Of a stretch of DNA of 64,000 nucleotides, positions 38,620 to 47,370 are shown one piece after another. The notes beneath the pieces are model-generated. The model was not told the DNA's origin, made no database searches, and saw only the letters and a program-made list of their open reading frames with translations. Made by a program: the position numbers and the translations under genes. Positions within the stretch are counted from its first letter, which is position 1, and every line of letters begins with the position of its first letter. Origin of the DNA: Mangifera indica (taxonomy: Eukaryota > Streptophyta > Magnoliopsida > Sapindales > Anacardiaceae); assembly GCF_011075055.1 (NCBI RefSeq), contig NC_058153.1:7440001-7504000 (forward strand). The letters are read 5' to 3'.

Positions 38620-38803
38620 TACATTAATTATTTTGTATAAAGAATTTGTTGTATTTTATGGGAAGGTTATATAATTTGTTGATCATTTCTATACAAAGTT
38701 TTAAGGTTTTTCAGTTCTAAATTATTTATTTTTTCCTGTAAACAGTATCAGAGACTTCCATCCTCCTCCTTCTCCTCCTCCGCCTCCTCAGATGAATGCT
38801 TGA
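24151..38803 (+). CDS. Glycosyltransferase, GT77 / Nucleotid_trans family (At4g15970-like), four exons
   Basis: Joining 24151-24345, 24951-25325, 37641-38122 and 38746-38803 gives an unbroken 369-residue protein, the usual length for this family. Residues about 25-45 form a single hydrophobic segment (VVIISLFFTVGSSCLLLYHS), predicting a type II Golgi membrane protein. The catalytic domain starts near residue 75 with MKDKTVIVTTMNHAWAEP and includes DNLVVVSMDAKAHARC. It also has the DxD metal/nucleotide-sugar motif D191-A-D193 in DADIVWLQDPFP, NGGFIHVKTNN, and STMHANCC. Family members transfer sugars from nucleotide donors to cell-wall or glycoprotein acceptors; the donor here cannot be told from sequence. 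Intron phases 0, 0 and 2 agree at every junction. Intron 2 is 12.3 kb and packed with antisense retrotransposons, which may affect splicing or expression, but the frame itself appears intact. Confidence 0.9.
24346..24950 (+). other. Glycosyltransferase intron 1
   Basis: This is a 605-base AT-rich intron ending in a pyrimidine-rich tract and TTGTCTTCAG. A purine-rich stretch lies at 24585-24650. No other feature is visible. Confidence 0.8.
24951..25325 (+). CDS. Glycosyltransferase exon 2
   Basis: It encodes residues 66-190, from QANPSDSELEKVLAKAAMKD to MGYNFVFT. The acceptor is TTCAG|CAA and the donor ACG|GTATGC, both phase 0. It holds the N-terminal half of the Nucleotid_trans domain and ends exactly before the DxD motif. 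Confidence 0.9.
25326..26459 (+). other. Intron 2, 5' part
   Basis: No gene is visible. At 25846-25863 TTTTCCCACTCAAGGTTTA resembles the TIR of the element at 16204-16885, so a related element end may be present. The rest up to the copia LTR fragment is AT-rich and unassigned. Confidence 0.5.
26460..26518 (-). repeat. Old intronic copia LTR, left fragment (split by chromovirus)
   Basis: This segment aligns loosely with about 36190-36226 (ACAAAAGGATTTCTTCG against GAAAACCTTTGAG). The alignment resumes after the inserted chromovirus at 31602. The outer end could not be placed. Confidence 0.4.
26514..26518. repeat. TSD of chromovirus 1, left
   Basis: GATTT, identical to 31597-31601. Confidence 0.9.
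26519..26896 (-). repeat. Chromovirus 1 LTR, left (3' LTR)
   Basis: 378 bp, TG...CA ends, paired with 31219-31596. It is preceded (in element orientation) by a polypurine tract at 26897-26912. Confidence 0.95.
26897..26912 (-). promoter_or_regulatory. Chromovirus 1 polypurine tract
   Basis: The minus strand reads TTCAAGGGGAGGGCAA directly before the 3' LTR. This is where plus-strand DNA synthesis would be primed. Confidence 0.8.
26930..30279 (-). pseudogene. Chromovirus 1 pol (PR-RT-RH-INT-chromodomain), broken
   Basis: Read leftward. Protease VVLIDSGSTHNFINKRIAEL is at about 30190. RT starts with INVRRYRYAYFQK and KDRTWRFCIDYRPL (29640-29440), and its active site reads VFFDDILIYS near 29150. 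RNase H at 29007-28576 ends QRV...IIEIDTSKRGIGAVLS and YMSRALGATKQAW. The integrase zinc region and ADALSRRL lie near 28400. The integrase core spans 27912-27283 (IMVIVDRLSKFAHFLP; ITDRDPTFISFFW; YHPQTDK). The chromodomain near 27000-26930 has LVQWKNLPKEDATWEN. Several in-frame stops and frameshifts occur, and the third acidic residue of the integrase triad is Gly (NGVVNR, where the family has Glu-Val-Val-Asn-Arg). It would copy and integrate the element; this copy cannot. Confidence 0.9.
30280..31193 (-). pseudogene. Chromovirus 1 gag, broken
   Basis: The start codon is at 31193-31191 (MTTNKERVENLESSVSSL), just downstream of the primer-binding site, with a coiled-coil-like N-terminus and a stop at about 31140. 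The frame resumes as GFKEKLQRLKVPI, and then the capsid domain (LVRLEFPKFARDDPTEWLYK, 30940-30880). A second open piece, 30618-30280, contains TFMGRLKFKIAEGIRMFK and ends with the zinc knuckle CFNCDDKFMSGYKCK. One stop at 30282-30280 separates gag from the protease in the same frame, so gag and pol were probably a single frame originally. Confidence 0.85.
31201..31215 (-). promoter_or_regulatory. Chromovirus 1 primer-binding site
   Basis: The minus strand reads TTGGTATCCGAGCTAA, matching the initiator-tRNA-Met primer site TGGTATCAGAGC with one to two differences, three bases from the LTR end. Confidence 0.8.
31219..31596 (-). repeat. Chromovirus 1 LTR, right (5' LTR)
   Basis: 378 bp, TG...CA ends, paired with 26519-26896. 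In element orientation it is upstream of the primer-binding site. Confidence 0.95.
31597..31601. repeat. TSD of chromovirus 1, right
   Basis: GATTT, identical to 26514-26518. Confidence 0.9.
31602..32180 (-). repeat. Old intronic copia LTR, continued after the chromovirus
   Basis: This aligns in the same direction with 36227-36994. Shared segments include GAGAACCTTCAATAT, AATTTAGAACAAAC, GTGTAACACA, ACTACTCTTCTAT/TTACTCTTCTAT, GACAAGACATTGAATT and ATTTCATTCA/ACTTCATTCA at the end. Divergence is high, so the element is old. Confidence 0.7.
32181..34985. other. Unassigned repeat-derived DNA in intron 2
   Basis: No gene is visible. Between 33480 and 34760 the words CATGCAC/TGCACAA recur, as in the copia leaders elsewhere but mostly reversed. 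A TATA-like tract follows a (GT)n run at 34518-34545. It may be an LTR plus leader of another decayed element, with no boundaries resolved. Confidence 0.35.
34986..35530 (-). pseudogene. Copia RNase H remnant
   Basis: Read leftward from 35530, frame-corrected text gives HVFTLGGAHVS and KSYK, then ALDKCGEEAEWLCKFIEDIL. It continues with CDSQSVVGRAQNNL, NGKCKHK and DPLTKGLNKKFI. These are the consecutive motifs of a Ty1/copia RNase H C-terminus. Stops and frameshifts abound. It follows gag directly, with protease, integrase and RT all missing. Confidence 0.7.
35531..36060 (-). pseudogene. Copia gag remnant
   Basis: Read leftward, near 36050-35900 comes MLTQVVATTPSHVAMISF and LEKFNGMNFKRW. The open piece 35756-35538 then holds KYKIEDVESKKFIVRLFLNN and MVDSEAIINQVKEIQGILHE, a typical copia UBN2-type gag. 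It belongs with the LTR at 36190-36994 (in element orientation the upstream LTR) and is joined at about 35530 to RNase H. Confidence 0.75.
36190..36994 (-). repeat. Old intronic copia LTR, right (5' LTR), interrupted by a MITE
   Basis: This is the partner of 26460-26518 plus 31602-32180. It ends ACTTCATTCA at 36994. A palindromic MITE (36363-36505) sits inside. The start near 36190 is approximate, and no primer-binding site could be identified. Confidence 0.6.
36363..36505. mobile_element. Palindromic AT-rich MITE inside the copia LTR
   Basis: Arms (GTACATACTTGATATATTTC ... GACACATTATACATGTACTT) fold about an ATTTTAAATTCAAGATGAAAT centre, as in the downstream copies. The flanking LTR sequence is continuous with the left LTR once this is removed, showing insertion after the copia. 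Confidence 0.6.
36995..37640 (+). other. Intron 2, 3' end
   Basis: No gene is visible. It is less AT-rich between 37090 and 37340, with no recognised product. It ends with the acceptor GTCAAACAG before exon 3. Confidence 0.6.
37641..38122 (+). CDS. Glycosyltransferase exon 3
   Basis: It begins GAT GCT GAC, the DxD motif itself, after acceptor CAAACAG, phase 0. It ends ...KNC plus AG before donor GTATTT, phase 2. It encodes residues 191-351, including NPRVTEIGVAIKFLDTKYFG and LNLVLEDWRRFMRL. No stops. Confidence 0.9.
38160..38192. repeat. (TA)n microsatellite, intron 3
   Basis: About 32 bases of alternating AT, 38 bases after the exon 3 donor. Confidence 0.95.
38471..38499. repeat. (TA)n microsatellite, intron 3
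   Basis: Second alternating TA run in the same intron. Confidence 0.95.
38590..38614. repeat. (TA)n microsatellite, intron 3
   Basis: Third alternating TA run in the same 623-base intron. Confidence 0.95.
38746..38803 (+). CDS. Glycosyltransferase exon 4
   Basis: After acceptor GTAAACAG it completes codon AG|T (Ser), then reads IRDFHPPPSPPPPPQMNA and TGA. The proline-rich tail arises from CCT/TCC repeats. The phase fits exon 3 exactly. Confidence 0.8.
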
Positions 38804-38861
38804 GATGGCAATAATCAGACGTCATAACTTTAAGTTCTTTTCGCCTGTTGGATGAATCAAC

Positions 38862-38867
38862 AATAAA
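38862..38867 (+). terminator. Polyadenylation signal of the glycosyltransferase gene
   Basis: AATAAA, 59 bases after the stop codon, followed by a T-rich region. Confidence 0.55.
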
Positions 38868-39469
38868 TTAAACTTGTGTTTATTATTATTGTCAGTACTT
38901 CTTCTATTTGTCAACATAAAATTTGTCTCGTTTCTACTATTTTGAACCGTGCATTAGAATTTTGAATTCCTAATTTTGAAATAAATCAATTAGTGTTGTG
39001 TTCAATGTCTGCTTTATATATAAGTCATGCAAAAACCACCTTCCAAAGGCCAATCCTTTTTTAATGTAATTGTTTTAGTTATATATTCTTTTACGCCATT
39101 TATTTAATTGTTTTTTTTTTTTTTGGAATTTAAAATGTCAAATTCAAAACTGTTCTGTGTTTTTTTAATAAATTTCACCTTTTTTCTCATTAAAACAACG
39201 CTCATGTACTTAAAATATGTAACATAATTCAAGCAAATTAAAATACATGACTTCTTAATTTAAATATATAACATTATTCTTTGTGTAGTTTTTTGCAGTG
39301 GTAGATCAAGAGATGAAACAGAAAGGAGCTAAAGTTGAATAAAGTAAAATATAATAGGATTAAACATTCTGAGGTTACAATAGTCAAAACAATGACCTAA
39401 GCTCATTAAAGATTTTCACAATGATAAAAATAACCAACATTTTCTTTATAATATATAAATATATCATTA
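38868..39469. other. Intergenic DNA after the glycosyltransferase gene
   Basis: AT-rich, with a T run at 39111-39124. Nothing else was recognised. Confidence 0.5.
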
Positions 39470-39628
39470 AAACTATATATACATGTTTTTATGCACATAA
39501 TTGAGTATATAAATTATATATCATCGTATAATTAAATATTTTTAAATTAAGGATAAAATAACTCTTAATCATATGATGATACATTATCTGTGTACCTATT
39601 TATACACTCAAAGTGTATAGTATTATTC
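39470..39628. mobile_element. Palindromic AT-rich MITE, cluster copy 1
   Basis: Arms TATACATGTTTTTATGCAC and GTGTACCTATTTATACACTC pair around an AAATATTTTTAAATTAAGG centre. Same family as the next three copies. Confidence 0.6.
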
Positions 39629-39982
39629 TAAATATATATAATTGTACTTCTATTAGCTTTATTAAATTTATACTTCTACTTTTTTAGAAATTATACTCAG
39701 AAATATATATACATCTTTACTTCTTACCTAATATATAAACACAATAACATCTTTATTGTATGCTTAAGCATCTCAAAAAATATATTAAACATGTCATTAT
39801 ATATTTCCTCCTTTTAATGTTATGTCAAACACTATAGATATATGTTGGCGAATTTTACGATCACATAATTTGACATATTTGTAAAATAATTGTGACCACA
39901 AAATTCTGCCAAAACAATTCTTTTCATGTGATGTTTCATTCCCAATATGAATGCAAATTAATTGTTCTATTTTTTTCAAGCG

Positions 39983-40153
39983 CAATGTTATGTGTATACA
40001 ATTTTGAATATATAATTTGACACACAGATAATATGTTATTATATAATTAAATTATATTTTATCTTTAATTTAAAATTTCTAATCATATGATAACACATAA
40101 TCTATTTAGTCAATTATATATTTAAAAATATATACATATAATTTTATTATTTT
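39983..40153. mobile_element. Palindromic AT-rich MITE, cluster copy 2 (clearest)
   Basis: The left arm begins ATGTTATGTGTATACAATTT and continues GAATATATAATTTG. The right arm, reversed, reads AAATTATATGTATATATTTT and then AAATATATAATTG. Pairing extends over nearly the whole of about 170 bp. No coding capacity. Confidence 0.65.
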
Positions 40154-40492
40154 TTCAATAATGTAATTCAATTGACATTGTGCTCATACGTAGAAATCTA
40201 ATAGAGCACGCAACAGTCCATAAATCTTGCCAGTTTTGCCCACACTACACAAATGGACCATTTAAACAGACTGAAAAGGAAATAAGTCTTGTAGATGCGC
40301 GTTCCAGCCATTCAATTTTGCTTGCACATGTAGTTTTAATCTTCAATTTTATACCACTTTGCTCCCCTTTTCTAATATCATGTATTTGCAAAGATATATA
40401 CATATATCATCTTCAAATTTTGACTTTATTATTTATATACAAAATTTGAATGTTGACATAGGCTATAATACATATTGACTCTCATATCAATA

Positions 40493-40615
40493 AAACTATT
40501 TATACACTTAAGTATATAATTAGATACATAAATGATAAAATAAAACCTAATTATATGATGATATAACATTTGTATATCTTAATTTTATAATAAAAAAAAT
40601 GCATATATAAAATTA
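40493..40615. mobile_element. Palindromic AT-rich MITE, cluster copy 3
   Basis: A shortened copy. TTTATACACTTAAGTATATAA, limited by decay at the other arm, then GATGATATAACATTTGTATAT, matches the family order. Confidence 0.5.
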
Positions 40616-40810
40616 CCCTTTTTAAATTAGGTGCTAGTAGGATGTAATAATAGTTTTGTCTTTTTATTAACAATTTGATTTTATTTAAGTCAATCTTTGG
40701 ACATGTTTTGTCTTTCTTTAACGATTTGATTTCATTTAAGTCAATCTAACACATGGATATCAACTTTTTAAATGTAAAATTTGAGTTATGAAAAGTTGAT
40801 GAAAGAGAAT

Positions 40811-40984
40811 TACTGTTAATGAGTATCTCATATATACTTATGATGAGAAATAATTTGAATATAAATAATAATATGTAATTATCTAATTAGATATTACTTT
40901 ATTCTTAATTTAAAATTATTTAATTGTATGGTAATACATCATCATTAGTACTTATTCATTATAAGTACATATAATTTTATTAAA
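40811..40984. mobile_element. Palindromic AT-rich MITE, cluster copy 4
   Basis: Family-like arms flank a TTATTCTTAATTTAAAATTA centre. The end reads AAGTACATATAATTTTATT, as in copy 2. Confidence 0.5.
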
Positions 40985-41164
40985 AATTATATAAAATAAG
41001 TACCATGAAAAATTGTGAAAACTCCAATTTGCTTTTACTTTATGCTTTGAAATTAATTCATGTTTTTAAGAGACATGTACAAATACATAAGGTTGAATTT
41101 TAATTCAAAATTTGAAAAAAAAAATAAGGTGAATATCTAATAGGCCAGTAACTTTCCGAGCTTC
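40985..41164. other. Intergenic DNA before the LINE
   Basis: No gene is visible. The last bases (ACTTTCC at 41151) are repeated after the LINE poly(A) at 58435, suggesting the LINE target site. Confidence 0.4.
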
Positions 41165-41190
41165 CCTAATGGGTTTGCTAGTGTTGGTCT
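41165..41190 (+). mobile_element. LINE 5' tip, upstream of the copia C insertion
   Basis: By inference these bases are the first of the LINE. Removing copia C and one GGTCT copy joins them directly to the pyrimidine-rich LINE 5' region at 47856. The exact start is uncertain. Confidence 0.35.
41186..41190. repeat. TSD of copia C, left
   Basis: GGTCT, identical to 47851-47855. Confidence 0.9.
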
Positions 41191-41668
41191 CGTTAGAAAT
41201 TTTTTGATATGGGCTAACATTAATTATGATGTTGGTTTAATAAAACTGGATAATTAAATAGTCCAATATCAGTTTAAGCATAAACTTAAGTGATCAATAA
41301 GGATAAGTATAATACATTTAAAAGTTATGATTTGAGTGGACAATATAAGTGTGGATCTTGAAGTTTATTAAACCTTGATGGGGGGTCAATTAAACTATTA
41401 TAAAATTGACTAGGTCTTTACTCCAAAACCTAATGTAGTATAATTGTAGTATAACTTATCCATTCAAAACTGTCATTTAGAGATTTTATGGAGTAAAAAA
41501 CCAAGTCATGTCAGAAGGTGATCTCAACAGGTAATTTTAGACACTTTATGAATTTAGTTTGCATAATGATTCAAGTATTTCTAAAACCCTAAAGTTTAAT
41601 TCAATATTTTATATCTTGTGGATTCATGATTGATTTATTTTATTCTGTTTTAAAAAATAAATCTTATA
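41191..41668 (+). repeat. Copia C 5' LTR
   Basis: It starts CGTTAGAAATTTT (originally TG) and ends AAATCTTATA. It pairs with 47371-47850 throughout, for example GTCATGTCAGAAGGTGAT against GTTACGTCGGGAGGTGAT. Confidence 0.92.
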
Positions 41669-41670
41669 TG

Positions 41671-41682
41671 TGATATCAGAGC
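41671..41682 (+). promoter_or_regulatory. Copia C primer-binding site
   Basis: TGATATCAGAGC matches the initiator-tRNA-Met site TGGTATCAGAGC except for one G-to-A change, two bases after the LTR. Confidence 0.85.
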
Positions 41683-43189
41683 GGTTCACATTAAGTTATG
41701 AAATTTGAAATTCAGAATTAAAATTATGATTTATTAACTCTGAAATTATGGTTTAAAGATCTAGAAATATGACTGAAACTCTAAAATCAAGGTATGAAAT
41801 TAGGGTTTCTAATTGATCCACTAAATCTGAAATTTAAATCCAATAATCCTTGTTTTAATGCATTATAGTTGAATTCTAGTTTGAAATAATGATTTGGTAA
41901 TTCTGAATTGTGAACTAAAATTAAAATTATGGATAAATTATTTGAAGTTAGGATTTCAAATTGATCAATTAAACCTTTAAATAAGATTTTGATAATCTAT
42001 GATTTCGTTTTTCAAAAGTCAAATTTTAGTTTGGTTAATTTGATTTTTGAATTTGGAAGCCAAAATCTGATCTAGAAAGCCTTTGTGCGCAGCTGCCTTT
42101 TTGTCACAATTTGGCTGTGAAGCCAACTGCAGCGTTGGCTAATCCTTAGCTAGCTTGAGCCACGAGCTCAAACCCAGTTAAAACCCTAACACTAGGAGCA
42201 AACTCGATGGCCAAAGTAAGTGATAAGAAGTCATCAATGTTGATGCTTTCTTTTCTTTATCCTTATGTATCGACTCAAATCTGGTGACTGAGTCTTCATT
42301 AGAACAATTACCAAGAGCTTAGTTTTGTTTCCCCTCTCCTATCAATCATATTAGATGATTGAAGACTAGAAATTGAGGCATCCACGGCAAGGGATCTTGA
42401 ACCTAGGGTTCTTTTTTAGTTCGCAAGTCGAAATTGGATTAGGAAAACCTGAAATTTGACTTCTCAAATAAAAGGATAGTCCATAATGGTCAAAGTCAAT
42501 AGCGCGTGAAGGCACCTGTAATAGTCATTAAGGCACATGTATGCACATGAGACACTTTTGGAGAAACATCTAGCATGTGAATATAAAGAACAATAGGGTT
42601 AGGGTGCATGAGTTGTTTTGGAAGCATACTGGAGTGCATGACCATGGTTGGGAGGCACGTTTAGACATGTGGAACATATTTGGGTGGGCGTGAAGAGTGC
42701 GAATATGTTTTAGAGGTGCGTTCAATACGTGAGATCATTTATTTAGTGCTTTTGGCAATCCTTGGAGGCAAGTATAGGCTTATGGTGGGCATAAGTAGCA
42801 TATAAGGTCTTTCAAAAATGTGTTAATGCTTGTAAATAATACATAATCTAGGTCCTAATAGGTGTGTGTTCATGCATAAAGGATCATTTGGACATATTAG
42901 TGTGTGTGAATGTCTTATGAGAGCATGTAATATGGTTTTAAAGTTATCCTAGGGTATGTAAGTGAGATCATAATAAAGGTTTAAAGATACACGTTGGAAC
43001 TCATGAAAGACAAGCAATAATCCATGATATGCAAAAAGGACTTATGGTAGCACATAAATGGCTTGTGGTGACATATAAAGACATATTAGTCACCTTATAA
43101 GTCTCCATTTGAAGATGAATTGAATTTTAGGTTAAGTATTATAACATAAAGTACTCCCCTAAAATAAGGATTATTGTTCATTGAGATAG
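41683..43189 (+). other. Copia C leader, first part
   Basis: A long untranslated-type leader without a gene. The segment 42480-42960 is rich in GCATGTG/GTGCATGA words. Confidence 0.6.
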
Positions 43190-44262
43190 ATGCAATAATT
43201 TAAGGAAGACTGTCAGAGCCAATAAGGTATCGTGTCTTATGAAATCTTACTTAAGGCAATAATATTTAGTGTTATAAGAATATTTTGTGAGTTTTCATGA
43301 TAGTAATCACCCTAATACATTATTGAGACATATAAAATTTTCCCTTCAATAATGATACATTTTTTGGTTTTTAAAACATAAGGCTAATTTTAGAAATACG
43401 TTGATCATGAAGGACTCAATACACCCAAAGGTGGTTAGACTTATTCAATTGATATGTGTTTTTCTATTAAATAGAGGAGAAACAATGGTTTACTATGTTT
43501 TATTTGTCCAAAGGTGATGTTTCTTTCAAAACCATATACTTTGAAGGTTCTCATATGGGTATGTGACCTTGTGTTTGGGATCAAAATAGCATGTCATTTT
43601 TTATACCTAAAGGTGATTTAATGATGATGCACCAAAAATTCTTATAAAGTATGACTTATAAGGTTTTAAAGCTACCTTAATTATTGTCTAATACAGTTTT
43701 GTTGCAACACTTAATTAAAATATTCAGAGATAATTCAGTGTCATATCTCATGAAATCTTAATTTTGGCAATATTATTTAGTTATAGTAGAAGTTATTGTA
43801 AGTTGTCAGAATGTTAATCGTCAAAACGATGCATTCATTAAAGCTTGCAAAATTTCTATATTTGGTGAAAAAGACATTCTTTAATTGACACATACAATTT
43901 GCTACCCAAATGTGGTTATTATGTGTTAAAATTGATGGTTGCATAAGGTGTTTGTAGAATTACATTAATCGTAAAAAAAAATTCAATTCACCCAAAGGTG
44001 GTTGTGATTTTACAATTAACATATGTTTATCCTATTGGTGTGAATGGGAGTAGTAACCCAGAGGGTTTATTTGCTCAAAGGTGATAGACTTCCAAAAGTT
44101 ATTTGTTCTCTTTATTTATAACCTTATACTCGAGGGCCCTAATTGCATGTCATATTCCCTGCACAAAGGTGATTATATGATTATGCATTTGGAACCATTA
44201 AGAATAATAGCTTATAAGATTTGAAGCTATTTATTGCCAACAATATTGCTTATTTATTACAT
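43190..44262 (+). repeat. Tandem duplication in the copia C leader, unit about 0.51-0.57 kb
   Basis: Two diverged copies in direct order, about 43190-43720 and 43721-44262. Anchors are TGAAATCTTA at 43241 and 43751, CCCAAAGGTGG at 43424 and 43991, CAAAGGTGA at 43509 and 44076, and AAAGGTGATT at 43609 and 44165. Both units contain the recurring AAAGGTG motif. Confidence 0.75.
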
Positions 44263-44289
44263 CCCATCTTTAATAAAATCAACTACTAT

Positions 44290-46745
44290 GAAAAATAACA
44301 ATAATGTCACAATTGAGGTTCTAACTGACTCTAATTTTAGAAGTTAGAGATAAGATTTGAATTTGCATTGCTAATGTGGATATAGCTTTGGCCCAGCAAG
44401 TTAATGAACCAGCCAAGCCTAAGATGAAAATTTAACTGAATAAAAGGATTTCTATCTTGAGTGGAAGAAATCCATTCGTTTAAGTTTACTTGTCATAAAG
44501 AGTCCATTGACAATTACGTCATTGAAGGTTTACCTTAAACTATAAGTGTTAAGAAGGTTCTTACAAAGATTAGGTAAATATTTGAAAATATTGGAATTAC
44601 TGGTTTAGTAAATGATATGACTTGGACAAGGTATGATAGTCATGAAGAAGTCAAATATTGATGAGTATATGTTGGGTTTTAAAAGACACCATAAGACTCA
44701 TTTGATTTCAGTCAAATCAAGACTAGTTGTGGTTTAGAATCAGATTTAAAGTATTATTAATCTGATTCTTAAATGTTATTGAATAAGAGAAGCATAAAGT
44801 GAAGAAGTTTTAATGGTAGGCTTGGTTATTCAAATGATGTCAATTATAAAGGAAGAACAATAATAAGAAATATTATCTTTTTGCCCAAATAAAGTTAAAA
44901 GTTTTGGATGTGAAGTTGGTCAATAAATAAAGGCTAGGTAAGTGGGGGTTCACGTTTAGGTTGAAAATTGTGTGGACATTAAAGTTACCAATATGGGCAT
45001 CATAAATATTTAACCAAGATTTTGGAATTCTAAAATGGCATGACTATAAATCTCAATCATAGTTTTAAAGCCATGATGAGAAGCAATTGTGACTGAATAT
45101 CCTTGGGGTAAAGTAGACAAGAAGACATAGTATGTTCTAAATGAATTTCTTAGTAAATTTGTGCCGAAGATTTCTTTAAAGTTTTGGAGCTTTTTAAAGA
45201 AAAGAATTTATTATCCCGATTAAGGTACTAAAAGGATTGACATCCAATTCTTGAAATGTCCATAAAATTGGATAATGTCATGACTAAATCAATAATGGGG
45301 GTCAATAAAGTTTACAAAGCCTAATTGAATTTGAGATCAGCTTAAAGGATGTTCCCTTAAAGAATTGATAATTAATCTTATAATAGATAAGTCAAATACA
45401 ATGGACGAAGTTATGAAAATTCTGATAAGAAAATATATTATAAAAGGATTATTTATTATCATTAAGAAATTTTTTTATGTGCATTTTAGTAAGAGAGATT
45501 TTTTATTAGTCAAACTATTGTTTAAAAACCTTTATGAATTATCAATTTGAAAAAGTAGTTTTAAAGTCACGAGAAAAGATAAAGTCTATGATTGATAATA
45601 ATATATGAGACCCCATGACATTGAAAGTTCATTTGGATTAGAGTTATAAAAGGTGAATGTCAAAATTGTCTTTTTGAATGAAAGTCTTAATAAGGGAGTT
45701 TATAATAGTGCAATTAGGTTTATCAAAAACATATGAGATAAAACTTTTAGTATGTGATTTTAAAAAGTTTATCTATGGTTGAAATAAACTTCTTGACAAT
45801 GGTGTATTAATTTCAATAAAATGGACTTCTTATCACCTCATAGAGAATAAATTAGACCAATATAGAAATGTGAAGATCAATGGAAGCATATTATCCTTCA
45901 TTGTATGGTTCAATATATTGGTAGTAATGATGTCAAGTTGTTTTTGAGATCAGTTTAGTTTTATATAAGACTTTTGATGTGAAGGAACTTGAAGATATAT
46001 TATTTGTTTTTCGTGTTAAAATCAACTATGATAGGACTCGTGGATTTAAAGACTTCTCTTAAATGCATACTTGAAATATGTGCTTAAGAGACTCAACATG
46101 TAGAATTTCAAGGCAATCATGTGCCTATAGTAAAAAAAGATAAGTTTGACATCAAGCATTGAGTAAAGAATGAGGTTGAAAGGGAATCCATTTGAAATGT
46201 CCCTTATAATTATACTATTTGAAGCTTGATGAATGCACAAGTAGCTTTTGTATTTATGGCTTCCAATTTACACCTCTTAAATCCTCGTTTGATTATTGGG
46301 TTGTAGTTTAAGAGGTAATGAGATGCTTGCAAAAGATCAAGATTTTGGTGGTTGTAAAGATAAGCTAAAGTTTATTTTTAGATAAAGTATTATATTCGTT
46401 GAATGGCTCATATTTGAAAAAATACTAAATAGTTGTTTGCCACAACATCAACCATAGACATTCAATTTATAGCTTACCATGGGGTAACTTCTCAAGCATA
46501 TGGTTGATGAATTACTTGGTTGACCTATTTGGTATAGGTTTTATCCACAATGATAGTAGTGCAATTAGATAAAAGACTACTTGTAGATTGAGACATACAA
46601 ATAAAATATATTACAGTAAAAAATCTCATAAAGAAATATGACATTAGGCTAAAGTACAAAGTATAGAATTAATATAGGTTAAGCCCTTAACAAAAGGAAC
46701 GAGACCTATAACTCATAAAGTCATATTAAAAATATGAGGGTGTTT
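44290..46745 (+). pseudogene. Copia C gag and shortened pol (RT, RNase H)
   Basis: Frame-corrected plus-strand text shows gag at 44310-44760 (LTDSNFRSW, IKSTIDNYVIEGLP, NDMTWTRYDSHEEVK). RT begins near 45560 (KSMIDNN). NVKIVFLNESLNKGVY is near 45655 and KKFIYG near 45765, with KYVLKRLNM around 46070. RNase H at 46430-46740 has ATTSTIDIQFIAYHGVTSQA, then KYITVKNLIKKYDI and a decayed DPLTKGLP position (LSP-QKE). Only about 800 bases lie between gag and RT, too little for protease plus integrase, so these are deleted or unrecognisable. Stops in every frame make it non-coding. Confidence 0.7.
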
Positions 46746-47360
46746 AAGGTTTTTTTATATCTAGGGTTAGTGGGAGTTTTATTATTATTGATATGTATTG
46801 TTATTGTTATTTATTTATTTATTGATCAAAATCATATTGATATATTTATTTGTCTATGGATGTATGAGTATATATACGATTAAGGTTTAACATGTGTCTT
46901 AAAATAAAGTTTCTCTTGACTATAATAGTTATATGTATATATTTCACGAGTCTCGAGTAGGGTTAAAACATGCAAACTTCGTTGGAAATAAAGAGATTTC
47001 TCTTGTTTCTTTTGAAGCATAAGGTTAAAGAGAAATTATAAAGATGATTGATAAAAACATAACACAAGTTATGATCACTTTGTAGGTGTTATTTCTATCA
47101 CACTCTCGGATTTGATCAATGTTAATTTGATTATTAGTAATTGTGATTGAATATAATCTTATGTTGATAGGGGATATAAGTAATGTCTTGTTTCATTATT
47201 GATGCTCATATTAACTGGATTGTTTATTAAAGTGCAATTTATCTTTAGAATTTTTTATTTTTTAAAATAGTGGCTACTTAAAGTGAAAATTGTTAATTCC
47301 TCGTGAGTTAAAAAAATTGTTTTATTTTTTAAAATAAAATAAAAATAATTAATGTTGCCC

Positions 47361-47370
47361 AAGTGGAAAA
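47361..47370 (+). promoter_or_regulatory. Copia C polypurine tract
   Basis: AAGTGGAAAA (in GCCCAAGTGGAAAA), directly before the 3' LTR, is the usual copia form of this site. Confidence 0.8.
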
